From IMG/VR virus record IMGVR_UViG_3300045282_000294, positions 1-64,000 of that record: a DNA stretch of 64,000 bases, one strand, 5' to 3'. Positions 34,474 to 42,956 of this stretch are shown here, one piece after another. A program made the translations under genes and the position numbers. Each line of letters starts with the position of its first letter. Within the stretch, counting starts at the first letter, position 1. This DNA is from a virus. The notes beneath the pieces are model-generated. The model saw only the letters and a program-made list of their open reading frames with translations, had not been told where the DNA came from and did no database searches.

Positions 34474-36467
34474 GCGTCACCTCGAATAAAGGCGAGCACC
34501 TCGTCGAGATCCATCCACGCCAGCCAGGCCTCGGCATCGCGCACGCCGAAGCTCGCCATCAACTGGCGATTGGCCGGGAAATAGGCCAGCCCGGCGGCAA
34601 ACTCGATTTGCCGGTCGAAGAACACAAACGGTGGCGAGATGCGCGCGAGCCGGCCATCTTCTTCAAAAATCACAAACCTATGCTGGTAATAGCGGTTGGG
34701 CCGGCCGGGGATCGTCCCGGCCTCGTGCACCAGTGCGAGATAGACGCCCTCGGCCTCGATGACCTGCGAGCCGCCGCTGATGTGGCCGATGGCGTAATCG
34801 CATTCATGCTGCGCGATAATTCTGCCGCCAAAGCCGAGAAGGGTACCAAGCCGATAGACGAAGCATAAGTCGTCATTCCTGCCCACCCACGGCATCCAGT
34901 TCTTCTCGTGGTGACGCCCCAAGCGCTCATCTGGCGCCATGAGGATCCAGTTGTCGACGTGAACCGGCCACAGCACCTGCTCACACCAGCCCTCGACCGT
35001 TAGCTCGCGCACTGTCGAGGTCGTCCACAATCTGCCGGCGTGCTTAAACAGTCGACTATCCTCGAAGCCGCGCACGAGGTCGAATTTTGGCTCAGGCATC
35101 GCCGGCGGCGTGATCTCGTGGCTTTCCTCGACTGTCAGATCACCCGCAAGCCGAACAAGATAATTGCGAGTACGAATAGGATTGCTGCCGCTGTAACCAC
35201 CATCAGCACCCAGTATTGCATAGGCCCCCTCCGGGGTGATCGTGTAGTTGACGGTCCGCACCAGCACCGTCGGCCGGCCCTCCTCATTGATGACAGAGGG
35301 GTTCATCGCGACGTAGCCGTCGGGCGCGTCGAACGGGATCCGGTACGGCTTGAACGACGGCACATAGCTGGAGAGCGGCTTGAGATACCAGAACATGTTG
35401 CTGCGCGCCATCTCGCGTGACTGCGCGGTGCCGGCGCGGCTCAAGGCCAACTCGTTGCACACGGCCGCCCCGCGCGCGCGCCGCCGCTCGTCGTAATAGG
35501 CGCAGATCGCAAATTCTTCCTTGAGGCCAGTCTCGTAGACGTAATCGTTGACGAACAGTTGGTCCTCCCTGGGATATGGGACCTGCATCCCAACCTCGGA
35601 GAACAGCAGGCTCGTGTGCTGATTGTCCGCCATCTCGCGGAAATACTTGGCCAAGTCGTAGAGCGTCTCGGCCCGCCGCGGCCGCATGTGGTAGGCCTGC
35701 AGCATCTCCCACAAGAACCCAGCCTTGTCGCCGAGATTGTCGAGGCAGTGGGCGAGGTGAAGCCTTGCGTTCCAGCGCTCTTCGTCGAAGCCGCCCAGTT
35801 CCACCCGCTTGCGATAGTGCTCGGCGGCCTTCTCCCAATTGCCTGCATCAAAGTAGCTTTGCGCGAGATAGAAGTGATACCGCTCGATCAGCCCGGGTCG
35901 CGTTTCGAACTTCAGCGCCTCCTCGAGCAGGGCGATGTCCCTGGCAAACTTGTCAGGCCGGTTCGCGCCGTCGGCGTGGTCGATGAAGTCCGCCCCGTCG
36001 AGTGTGCCGGCCGATGAAATGTCAAGATATTCATGAGTTACGCCAACATACTGGCCAGTGGCGCTGCGGTTCAGCAGCCGCCTGTTGGAGTAAGTGACCG
36101 AGCCTGCGGTCTGGTGCATATCATAGCTCGGCCCGCCGTTGAGGGACGCCAGCCAGTCTGGCCGCCCGACACGGAGCTCCATGTCGGCATCGGCGAGCAG
36201 GAGATAGTCGTAATCAAGCTTTGAGCCCCGCGCATGGATCAAGGCGAGATTGCGCGCTTGCGCAAAATTCACAAAGCCGGCCGCATATATTTCGATGGGC
36301 TTCCCTGCCTTGTCGAACAGGTCGCGCAGCAGCTCCGGCGTCCCATCAGAACTGCCGGTATCGAGAACCACAGCCGCATCGACATGCGGGAGCAGGCTGC
36401 GCACGCACCGCTCGATGATGGCAGCCTCGTTTCGAACAATGGCGTTCCAGGCCAGCTTCATTGGCAA
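34470..36467 (-). CDS. Multidomain GT2 glycosyltransferase - TPR - GH130-like glycoside phosphorylase
   Basis: 665 residues. The N-terminal GT2 domain (~1-130) has LDTGSSDGT and LLLADADMEL (nucleotide-sugar and metal site). A TPR-type helical middle (~165-330) contains YHFYLAQSYFDAGNWEKAAE. The C-terminal half is beta-propeller-like: NPSVINEEGRPTVLVRTVNY, a FEDSRLF motif and ISGGSQVIE, as in GH130-type enzymes. The fusion suggests one protein that makes and trims or senses glycans. The start may be ATG 36461 rather than 36467. It overlaps both neighbours. Confidence 0.75.
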   Translation of the reverse strand: MPMKLAWNAIVRNEAAIIERCVRSLLPHVDAAVVLDTGSSDGTPELLRDLFDKAGKPIEIYAAGFVNFAQARNLALIHARGSKLDYDYLLLADADMELRVGRPDWLASLNGGPSYDMHQTAGSVTYSNRRLLNRSATGQYVGVTHEYLDISSAGTLDGADFIDHADGANRPDKFARDIALLEEALKFETRPGLIERYHFYLAQSYFDAGNWEKAAEHYRKRVELGGFDEERWNARLHLAHCLDNLGDKAGFLWEMLQAYHMRPRRAETLYDLAKYFREMADNQHTSLLFSEVGMQVPYPREDQLFVNDYVYETGLKEEFAICAYYDERRRARGAAVCNELALSRAGTAQSREMARSNMFWYLKPLSSYVPSFKPYRIPFDAPDGYVAMNPSVINEEGRPTVLVRTVNYTITPEGAYAILGADGGYSGSNPIRTRNYLVRLAGDLTVEESHEITPPAMPEPKFDLVRGFEDSRLFKHAGRLWTTSTVRELTVEGWCEQVLWPVHVDNWILMAPDERLGRHHEKNWMPWVGRNDDLCFVYRLGTLLGFGGRIIAQHECDYAIGHISGGSQVIEAEGVYLALVHEAGTIPGRPNRYYQHRFVIFEEDGRLARISPPFVFFDRQIEFAAGLAYFPANRQLMASFGVRDAEAWLAWMDLDEVLAFIRGDA

Positions 36468-37279
36468 CTCTTCTCAGGCTGACGCCAGACCGCTGTCAGG
36501 TTCTCGAACCGGTCGAGCGCGTAGACGATGCGCTGGTCTGGACCGGCCCACGGGTATTGCGGCCCGTGGCCGTGGCTGTTGGCGTATTGCGTCATGAAAT
36601 AGCGGTAGGGGGCATGGCTGAGCCCCGCCATCATCCATGGACCGTTGGATACGAAGAAGTTCATGCGCGCCTGCTCGTACAGCGCCATGCGCACTTGCAC
36701 GTCGGTCGAGGCGTGCGGGTATGTCGGGAAGCCGTCGAGCGGCTCGTGCGCCTTCGCGGTGTCGCGCACGAAAATCACGCCCGCGTCGAGACCCGCAGCA
36801 AACCGCAGCCACTCTCGCAGATTGCTGTTGCGATGCGTGTCATACGCGGCTTCGCGCAGCGTGATGACCACGGGGGCGGAGCCAACGCATTTGTCGATCA
36901 TGGATCGAACCGTTTGGCGCGCGGCCTCGGGCGCCTGTAGCCGCGGCACGGGCTCGCCGCGTTCGGCCGCCCCCACCATGGCGTTGAACATGTGGTCGAA
37001 GGACAGAAACGGCGTGGTGTCGTCGGCGGTGATCGCGGGATCCTCGACCGCCCCGAGCATCGGCAGCAGCGGGCGCCAGACTCGATCCAACCAATCAGCC
37101 GCTGCTCGTGACCGGCTGCTGGCCGCGCTCGGAACCGGTGTGGTGTCGGCGAAGCTGACCCGCAGCGGCGCCGGCGCGCCCATCCGCACGCGCGTCATCT
37201 CGGCCTCGGCCAGCCAGATCAGGAACTCGAAGGACGGCGTGCCGGGCGAGCAGTACCGGCGGGCGCTGAAGTCGATCAA
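36458..37279 (-). CDS. Putative glycosyltransferase (GT-B type)
   Basis: About 273 residues. The start is uncertain: coding character extends upstream of the first good ATG (near 37199) to a TTG at 37279, directly after the previous stop. Contains SPGTPSFEFLIWL near the N-terminus, a Rossmann-like VVITLREAAYD, RDTAKAHEPLDGFPTY and FVSNGPWMMAG, resembling the donor-site half of GT-B enzymes. It overlaps the GT2 fusion gene by 10 nt. Confidence 0.55.
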   Translation of the reverse strand: MIDFSARRYCSPGTPSFEFLIWLAEAEMTRVRMGAPAPLRVSFADTTPVPSAASSRSRAAADWLDRVWRPLLPMLGAVEDPAITADDTTPFLSFDHMFNAMVGAAERGEPVPRLQAPEAARQTVRSMIDKCVGSAPVVITLREAAYDTHRNSNLREWLRFAAGLDAGVIFVRDTAKAHEPLDGFPTYPHASTDVQVRMALYEQARMNFFVSNGPWMMAGLSHAPYRYFMTQYANSHGHGPQYPWAGPDQRIVYALDRFENLTAVWRQPEKSCQ

Positions 37280-37280
37280 G

Positions 37281-37553
37281 CTAGGCCCCGGTGGCCCCTG
37301 TCGGACCCGCTGCCCCGGCCGGCTGCATAACGGTCTGGCTGATTTCGACCGACCCGCCATCGGGGACCGAAATCTGGCTTAACGCCGTCTCGATAGCGCG
37401 TTCGCGATCGGGGGCGTCAACAACGATCGACATAACGCCAGTCGTTGTCCGGTAGGTCACGTTAAAGGAAAAAGACGTCGGGGCCCCGCCCACCGGGCCG
37501 GTGGCACCCGTCGATCCTGTCGTCCCGGTGGTTCCTGTCGTTCCAGTCGCCAT
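37281..37553 (-). CDS. Small protein with collagen-like ends
   Basis: 90 residues. The N-terminus is GTTGTTGTTGSTGATGP and the C-terminus AGPTGATG; between them is a compact 60-residue domain (NVTYRTTTGVMSIVVDAPDR...). Collagen-like triplets link it to the fibre genes, though it lies just after the portal gene. It may be a small decoration or capsid-fibre protein. Confidence 0.65.
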   Translation of the reverse strand: MATGTTGTTGTTGSTGATGPVGGAPTSFSFNVTYRTTTGVMSIVVDAPDRERAIETALSQISVPDGGSVEISQTVMQPAGAAGPTGATGA

Positions 37554-37578
37554 AATAACCTCCTTCAGGTTTCAGTTT

Positions 37579-39879
37579 TCACCCAGGCCCACCACCGATC
37601 GGCGGCGGACGGCTGCCGGGGCCCTGCGGCTGCGGTTGGTTGCCGACAACGTTGGCCGGCTGCGCGGCCTGGTTGGACATCGGCGTCGGCTGGTTGCCCT
37701 GCATGCTCTTGGCCGCCTGCGCCATCGGAGCGCCCATCGGTGGACCTCCCGGCGATCCTGGAGGCATGGCCCCCGAGGGGGTACCAAGCCCAGGGGGACC
37801 TCCAGGACCCGCCGCTTGTGAAGCCAAAAGTCCGGACGTGAGCTCGGATGCAATCTTCTGTGTCCCCAGTTGCACGCCCATCTGGATGCCCTGCTCGACC
37901 CGTTGATTGAGGGCCTGCTGCTCGCCGCCCTGCTGCTGCTGCGCCTGTCTCTTGTCGAGCTCGTCGTCGGACGGCACGATAACGTCGCCGTCGAGACCGA
38001 TGGTCTGCGATACGCTGCGCAGGACCGCGCCGCGGCCCTTCATGCCGATGATCGACATGTCGATCGGGTTGCCCGTGTGCTGCAGGAACTCCAGCTGCCG
38101 CTGGCGCTGGGTCTCGCGCTGGATGGCCACGCTGACGCCGCTGACGCTGATGTCTTCCTCGCCGGTCAACAGGCCCGTGGTGTCCGTCAGCAACACCAGA
38201 TCGGCGAGCTGCTGCAGGGCGATCTCGAAAATATCCCGGTCGATGTTGGCGGCCACGTCCTGCAGGATCTTGCTAGCGTTGCCCATCAGCATAGCGAGGC
38301 CCGAGGCGGTGCGGCCAGCGCCGCCCGAAGCCTGCCCGCCGATATATTTCGGGATAGCCGACACGTCGTCGGAGAGGTCGACGAACGCCTTGAACACGGT
38401 CAGCAGATCCTGGGCGTTCGACTGCGGCTGGTAGAACTCGACCGGCGGCTTGGCGTTGTTGCCGACCGGGTCGTTGGTCGCGTGCCAGCGCTTCCACGGA
38501 TAAAGCTCGTCGGTGTTCTCTTCCGGCCTGACCCGGTCGTCGTTGATGACGACCTGGGGGCCGCTCGCGATCGAGAGATTGTTGACCAGGCTGCGCAGGG
38601 TGGCGTTCGCCACGTCCTGCAGGTCGGCAATCATGTCGACCAGGCCATTGCCGACCGGCGTCCCCGGCACCTTCTCGAAACTGGTGATAAAGTAATTGTG
38701 CCGCGCCCGCGGCGACGGCGACAGGTTGGCCTTGATGATGTGTGAGCCGATGCAATAGACGTCGACCCGATAATCGCGCAGCTCGTCGGACACCCCCGGC
38801 ATGCCGTATTCCTGCAGCAGGCGGCCCTGGACGTTGCCGTGGAATTCCATCTGCGAGATCAGGCCAGAGCGGTTCCAGGCGGGGCTCTCGCGGTTCTCGA
38901 GCACGGAGCGCTCGGCGTCGGTGGTGTCCCAGTTGTCGTAGAGCCCGCCGCGCCCGTACTCATCGAGCACGGCGCGCACCTCGTCCTGATTGAACCCCGG
39001 CAGGTCGAGCAGGTCATTGAGTTCGGCCCGCGTCAGGCGGGATTTCTCGATGACATTGGCGTTCTCGATGCCGCCGACGCCGGGCGTCCACCACAGGTCG
39101 AACGGCGACACCCGTGACCACACCATCTTCGGGACCTGCTGGACGATGGGCTGGCCCCCGCCGGGCGGCCAGCGGATCTCCGGCATGATCTTGACGGTGG
39201 GCCCCTTGATGCAGGCAAACGGGAAGATCGGCAGATCCTTGATGAATTCCGCCAGCGCCCCATAAAATCCGCCTTCGCGCAGGAATTCCTCGATGCGGTC
39301 CTCGGACACTTGCGCCTGCTCGCGCGCCTTCTTCTTTGCCGCCTCGGACGCCGACTCCAGCAGTGCTGCCCGCCGTTTCTGTACGTCTTCCGGCGACGGC
39401 TGCTGACCGGTCGTCTGCATGACCATCTGCTGCTCGTGGCTCATGAGCGCATCAATCTTCTGGACGATGTCGGCGGGGACATCGGGGTCGGCCGGCGGGC
39501 TGATCGACCACGGCCGGTCATTGCCGAGGTAGACGTCACGCAGCAGCGACGAGGCGGCTCGGCATTTCTGCGCGGTGAGGCGCGCATAGACCTGGCTGCC
39601 GCCGAACTTCACCACCTCCTGCATCTTGGTGGGGGAATACTGGCCGTTGAACGTGCGCAGCGCCTCGAGCAGACGGTTCGACCAGCCCGACGCGGTGTTG
39701 CGGTGGTTGCGGAAGATCTCGAACTGGCCGCGCACGTAGCCAATCAATTCCGGCGGCGCCGGCTCGGGCGGCGCCGCGGCGGCGGAGCGCGCGAGCTGCT
39801 GTTCGCGCAGATGCGCTTCCAACGCCGCCGGAGGAACGACTTGTAAAACGCCTTGGCTTCCGAGCGGGTTTATTGCCAT
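37579..39879 (-). CDS. Portal protein
   Basis: 766 residues. The order fits podovirus portals: helical N-terminus (IGYVRGQFEIFRNHRNTASG), wing region, RVSPFDLWWTPGVGGIENAN (membrane-facing clip motif), NYFITSFEKVPGTPVGNGLV and LQDVANATLRSLVNNL (stem/crown helices), then a Gln/Gly/Pro-rich tail (~660-766). Portals form the dodecameric DNA gate at one capsid vertex. It is the first gene of the leftward virion operon and diverges from the packaging genes. Confidence 0.88.
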   Translation of the reverse strand: MAINPLGSQGVLQVVPPAALEAHLREQQLARSAAAAPPEPAPPELIGYVRGQFEIFRNHRNTASGWSNRLLEALRTFNGQYSPTKMQEVVKFGGSQVYARLTAQKCRAASSLLRDVYLGNDRPWSISPPADPDVPADIVQKIDALMSHEQQMVMQTTGQQPSPEDVQKRRAALLESASEAAKKKAREQAQVSEDRIEEFLREGGFYGALAEFIKDLPIFPFACIKGPTVKIMPEIRWPPGGGQPIVQQVPKMVWSRVSPFDLWWTPGVGGIENANVIEKSRLTRAELNDLLDLPGFNQDEVRAVLDEYGRGGLYDNWDTTDAERSVLENRESPAWNRSGLISQMEFHGNVQGRLLQEYGMPGVSDELRDYRVDVYCIGSHIIKANLSPSPRARHNYFITSFEKVPGTPVGNGLVDMIADLQDVANATLRSLVNNLSIASGPQVVINDDRVRPEENTDELYPWKRWHATNDPVGNNAKPPVEFYQPQSNAQDLLTVFKAFVDLSDDVSAIPKYIGGQASGGAGRTASGLAMLMGNASKILQDVAANIDRDIFEIALQQLADLVLLTDTTGLLTGEEDISVSGVSVAIQRETQRQRQLEFLQHTGNPIDMSIIGMKGRGAVLRSVSQTIGLDGDVIVPSDDELDKRQAQQQQGGEQQALNQRVEQGIQMGVQLGTQKIASELTSGLLASQAAGPGGPPGLGTPSGAMPPGSPGGPPMGAPMAQAAKSMQGNQPTPMSNQAAQPANVVGNQPQPQGPGSRPPPIGGGPG

Positions 39880-39935
39880 GACCGCTTATATAGACCATAA
39901 GGGGTTTGTCGCCTTATCTCATAAGTGGACGACAC
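39880..39935. promoter_or_regulatory. Divergent promoter/operator region between virion and packaging operons
   Basis: This 56-nt intergenic stretch is AT-richer than its surroundings. It contains CTTATATAG, an inverted repeat ATAAGG (39897-39902) / CCTTAT (39912-39917), and another CTTAT/ATAAG pair nearby. It must drive two long divergent operons; specific -35/-10 boxes are not clear. Confidence 0.5.
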
Positions 39936-40838
39936 ATGCCAGACTTGGATGAGTTCGCACTCGCAAAGCTTGCCCGCGAAGTGGCGATGAATATTCGCCC
40001 CTTTCCGGTTATTCTCGCGGACTTCGGGCTCGACGAAAATGGTTTTTACGAAATTTCGAAAAATGCGTTTTATAAGCGGGCGCAGGAGCAATTCACGCTC
40101 GAATGGAATTCCGCGCTATCGGCGAACGAGCGGGTCAAGCTGATCAGCGCCGCCTATCTGGAGCAGGCACTACCCCGACTGTGGCAGCGCATGACGGGCG
40201 ACGAGCCACTCGCCGCCGCCGCCGATGTCGCAAAACTGTTTTCCCGCAACGCCGGCCTGGGCGAGGTCAAATCCGAGCAAAAAGGCGCTGAACGCTTCCA
40301 GATCACCATCAACCTCGGCGCCGACAAGGAAATCTACGACAAGCCCATCGCGGTCGAGCAGCCAGCCGATAACACCTTGGCTCTAACGGTTATGCACGAA
40401 GACGGGCGTGTACGCCCTGATGCCCAGGAGACCACCCATGGCGAAGAAAAACTGGATGGCGGGAGCCGTGAAGAAGCCGGGAGCCCTGCACCGCTCACTG
40501 GGCGTGCCGGAGGGGGAGAAGATCCCATAAGCCGTGCAGACGGCGTCTCAACGCCTGATGCCGGCGAAAACCGAGAAAGCCGCCCACTCGAGCAACCCAA
40601 CCCTGAAGCGGCGCGCCGTGCTGGCGAAGACGTTCGCCAAACACCGGCCATAAGCCGTGCAGACGGCGTCTTGACGCCTAACGTAAATAAAGAAGGGTGG
40701 GGACCAACGCACAAATGCACGATTGAAGGTTGCCAAAAATTGCAAAAATCGCGCGGGCTTTGCGCAAACCACTACCAGAAAGACCTGCACCGGCGCCGCA
40801 AGGAGGCGCGCTACGTGCGCGAGCGGGGGGTCTACTGA
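39936..40838 (+). CDS. Packaging-module protein (small-terminase candidate) with fused zinc-binding tail
   Basis: 300 residues from ATG 39936 (MPDLDEFALAKL). Residues 1-140 are helical with a DNA-binding look and lie directly upstream of the large terminase, suggesting a small terminase; I cannot confirm the family. Residues ~165-250 are low complexity, because the frame runs through a split small gene and two palindromic elements. The final ~45 residues hold a zinc-binding pattern CTIEGCQKLQKSRGLCANHY. The long fusion may be an accident of inserted elements keeping the frame open. Confidence 0.6.
   Translation: MPDLDEFALAKLAREVAMNIRPFPVILADFGLDENGFYEISKNAFYKRAQEQFTLEWNSALSANERVKLISAAYLEQALPRLWQRMTGDEPLAAAADVAKLFSRNAGLGEVKSEQKGAERFQITINLGADKEIYDKPIAVEQPADNTLALTVMHEDGRVRPDAQETTHGEEKLDGGSREEAGSPAPLTGRAGGGEDPISRADGVSTPDAGENRESRPLEQPNPEAARRAGEDVRQTPAISRADGVLTPNVNKEGWGPTHKCTIEGCQKLQKSRGLCANHYQKDLHRRRKEARYVRERGVY
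40438..40653 (+). pseudogene. Conserved small phage gene split by a palindromic element
   Basis: Part one, 40438-40530: MAKKNWMAGAVKKPGALHR... ending GEKIP-stop. Part two, 40558-40653: MPAKTEKAAHSSNPTLKRRA... ending AKHRP-stop. They share one frame, and together form a familiar ~60-residue phage protein whose intact versions read straight through 'GEKIPAKK.EKA'. The element between them brings a TAA stop and leads to an ATG. Whether both halves are translated and associate is unknown. The whole locus overlaps the 39936 gene in another frame. Confidence 0.6.
40525..40560 (+). repeat. Palindromic element copy A
   Basis: CCATAAGCCGTGCAGACGGC followed by GTCTCAACGCCTGATG. Two hairpins can form: GCCGT-GCAG-ACGGC and GGCGT-CTCA-ACGCC. 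It carries a stop codon (TAA) and ends in ATG. Confidence 0.8.
40648..40683 (+). repeat. Palindromic element copy B
   Basis: CCATAAGCCGTGCAGACGGC followed by GTCTTGACGCCTAACG. Same two hairpins as copy A; differences fall in the second loop and the end. It sits exactly at the 3' end of the split small gene and gives its stop. Confidence 0.8.
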
Positions 40839-40851
40839 GAGGGAACCTATT

Positions 40852-41112
40852 ATGTGGCGATGGTGGTCAAGAGGGCTATGGCGCAAGTTTAAACCCTGCG
40901 TCTTCTATAACGAGGAAATGCAGATCACGGAAATGATCCTGGAGGACGTTCCTGTCGTCTGGCGGCCGTGGGGACCATACAAAGGTCATGCCGTCGACTG
41001 CGGCTATGCCATGGACGACGGCAGGCTTGTCGGCATCAAAATCTGGGATGATGTGCGGCGCCGCGTACTTTGGCACGACGTTTACTCAAGGACCGGTAGG
41101 CTCTCAGTTTGA
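40852..41112 (+). CDS. Hypothetical protein upstream of terminase
   Basis: 86 residues from ATG 40852, after an AGAGGGAA site. Rich in Trp near the N-terminus (MWRWWSRGLWRKF), then mixed beta strands. The stop overlaps the terminase start by 1 nt (TGATG), so translation is likely coupled. Family unknown. Confidence 0.65.
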   Translation: MWRWWSRGLWRKFKPCVFYNEEMQITEMILEDVPVVWRPWGPYKGHAVDCGYAMDDGRLVGIKIWDDVRRRVLWHDVYSRTGRLSV

Positions 41113-42569
41113 TGAGCATCAATTACACCGCACCCCCCACGCTCGCGCGGTTCATGAAATCCGACGCCTTTGGAAGAATATGCGCCGGGCCGGTCGGATC
41201 CGGCAAGACCACCGCTTGCGTGCTTGAGCTCTTGCGCCGGTCGATGGCGCAGGCCAAAGCCCCGGACGGCTACCGCTACACCCGCTGGGCCGTCATCCGG
41301 CAGACGCTGAAGCAACTGCGCGACACCGTGCTCAAGGACGCGCAGGTCTGGCTGCAAGGCCTCGGCGAATGGCGGGTCAGCGAGAACACCTTCCGGCTCG
41401 AGTTTGGCGACGTCAAAAGCGAGATGCTGTTCATCCCGCTCGAGGATGCCACCGACCAGGCGCGGCTCTTATCGTCGCAGCTCACAGGCGCCTGGGTTTC
41501 CGAACTGATCGAGGTCAACTTCGACATCCTGGCCCCGGTCAGCGGCCGCATCGGCCGGTATCCCTCGGCAAGCCGCGGATCGCCGACCTGGTACGGGATC
41601 ATCGCCGACACCAACATGCCGGTGGAGATGTCGGACTGGCACAAGCTCATGACCGAGCCGCCGCCGAACTGGCAGGTCTTCATCCAGCCCAGCGGCATGG
41701 CGCCGAACGCCGAGAACCTCAATCATCTGCTGCAGAGCGAGGCCACCGCCAAGCTGCCGATCGACGATCCGGTGCGGCTGGCGAAGGGGCGCGAGTACTA
41801 CACGCGCTTCCTCGAGATGTACGGGTCGGAACACCCATGGGTGAAACGGTACGTCTACGCCCAGTACGGCAACGATCCATCCGGCGAGGCGGTGTTCCGC
41901 GCAACCTTCATCCCATCCTTCCACGTCGTGCCGGAAACTCTCGTCATCCCCGGCTACCCGCTGATCGTCGGCATCGACTTCGGCCGCAATCCATGGGCCC
42001 TGATCTGCCAGGTTGACCACACCGGCCGGCTGCTCGTGCACGAGGAGGTCCCCGCCGCCAACATCGGCCTGGAAAAACAGGTCGAGATGAAGTTGCGGCC
42101 GCGGCTGTACAGCAACAAGTTCGTCGGCTCAAAGGTTATTCTGGTCGGCGACCCGTCCGGCGTCGCCCGCGGCACCATCGCCGAGGAAACCTCGTTCGAC
42201 GCGCTCAAACGGCTCGGCCTGCCGGCGTTCCCGGCCCCCACCAACGACATCGATGCGCGGCTGCGCGCCGTCGAGACCCTGCTCGGCCGGCAGGTCGGCG
42301 GCAAGGCCGCCCTGGTGATCAATGCCGCCGGCTGCCCGTTCCTGGTGCGCGCCATGTCGGGCGGCTACCGCTTCAAGAAGCACAAGGACGGCGGGCTGCG
42401 CGCAATCCCCGAGAAGTTTGACGTCGATGGTTTCTCGCACGTCGCCGACTGTCTGCAGTACGTCGCACTGGTCGTGCACGGCAACCTCGTACATGAGTTT
42501 GCCCGGCGGCTGGTGCCGCGTGTCAAGCGGCAGGAGCGGCCGCGGGTTACGGCGATGGGGTGGACGTAG
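41112..42569 (+). CDS. terL: Terminase large subunit
   Basis: 485 residues. The ATPase domain has Walker A GPVGSGKT (residues 26-33), a Walker B region near GAWVSELIE and a coupling segment before residue 200. The C-terminal RNase H-like nuclease domain begins near GYPLIVGIDFGRNPWALI, whose Asp is the first metal ligand, with a second acidic site around VILVGDPSG. It drives DNA packaging at the portal. It follows the usual order small subunit/terminase and overlaps the upstream stop. Confidence 0.93.
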   Translation: MSINYTAPPTLARFMKSDAFGRICAGPVGSGKTTACVLELLRRSMAQAKAPDGYRYTRWAVIRQTLKQLRDTVLKDAQVWLQGLGEWRVSENTFRLEFGDVKSEMLFIPLEDATDQARLLSSQLTGAWVSELIEVNFDILAPVSGRIGRYPSASRGSPTWYGIIADTNMPVEMSDWHKLMTEPPPNWQVFIQPSGMAPNAENLNHLLQSEATAKLPIDDPVRLAKGREYYTRFLEMYGSEHPWVKRYVYAQYGNDPSGEAVFRATFIPSFHVVPETLVIPGYPLIVGIDFGRNPWALICQVDHTGRLLVHEEVPAANIGLEKQVEMKLRPRLYSNKFVGSKVILVGDPSGVARGTIAEETSFDALKRLGLPAFPAPTNDIDARLRAVETLLGRQVGGKAALVINAAGCPFLVRAMSGGYRFKKHKDGGLRAIPEKFDVDGFSHVADCLQYVALVVHGNLVHEFARRLVPRVKRQERPRVTAMGWT

Positions 42570-42572
42570 CAA

Positions 42573-42944
42573 ATGGGAAAGCACCCGCTGGAAGATAAGG
42601 TCTTTTTGAAAAATCAGCGCTTACTCAAGGCCATGGCAGATGACGAGCAGCGATGGCAGGACTGTACGAGGGCAAACCAGCAGCTGGCTGGCCAAGATCG
42701 GATTAGGTGGGCCGTGACGGAACGGCTGGATGCAATCGGCGCTTACTGGCAATGGCTCAATCAGTGCACGTGCATTGTCTGTTACCGAGGCATGTTTTTC
42801 AGCATCGATGCCGGCAGGGAACCAACAAAGAACCGCGAGCTCACCCGACAGGAGATTTGCGATGCTGGCGGCCAGGTGCTGATGATCGACAGCGAAGAGG
42901 CTGCCAGAAACATGTTCGCCGACGTGCATTACCCCAACAACTGA
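42573..42944 (+). CDS. Hypothetical protein
   Basis: 123 residues, helical N-terminal half (KVFLKNQRLLKAMADDEQRW) and a CTCIVCYRG motif in the middle that may bind metal. It lies between terminase and a secreted protein, with AGCAAATGGG at the start. No family recognised. Confidence 0.62.
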   Translation: MGKHPLEDKVFLKNQRLLKAMADDEQRWQDCTRANQQLAGQDRIRWAVTERLDAIGAYWQWLNQCTCIVCYRGMFFSIDAGREPTKNRELTRQEICDAGGQVLMIDSEEAARNMFADVHYPNN

Positions 42945-42956
42945 AAGGCGGTGCGG

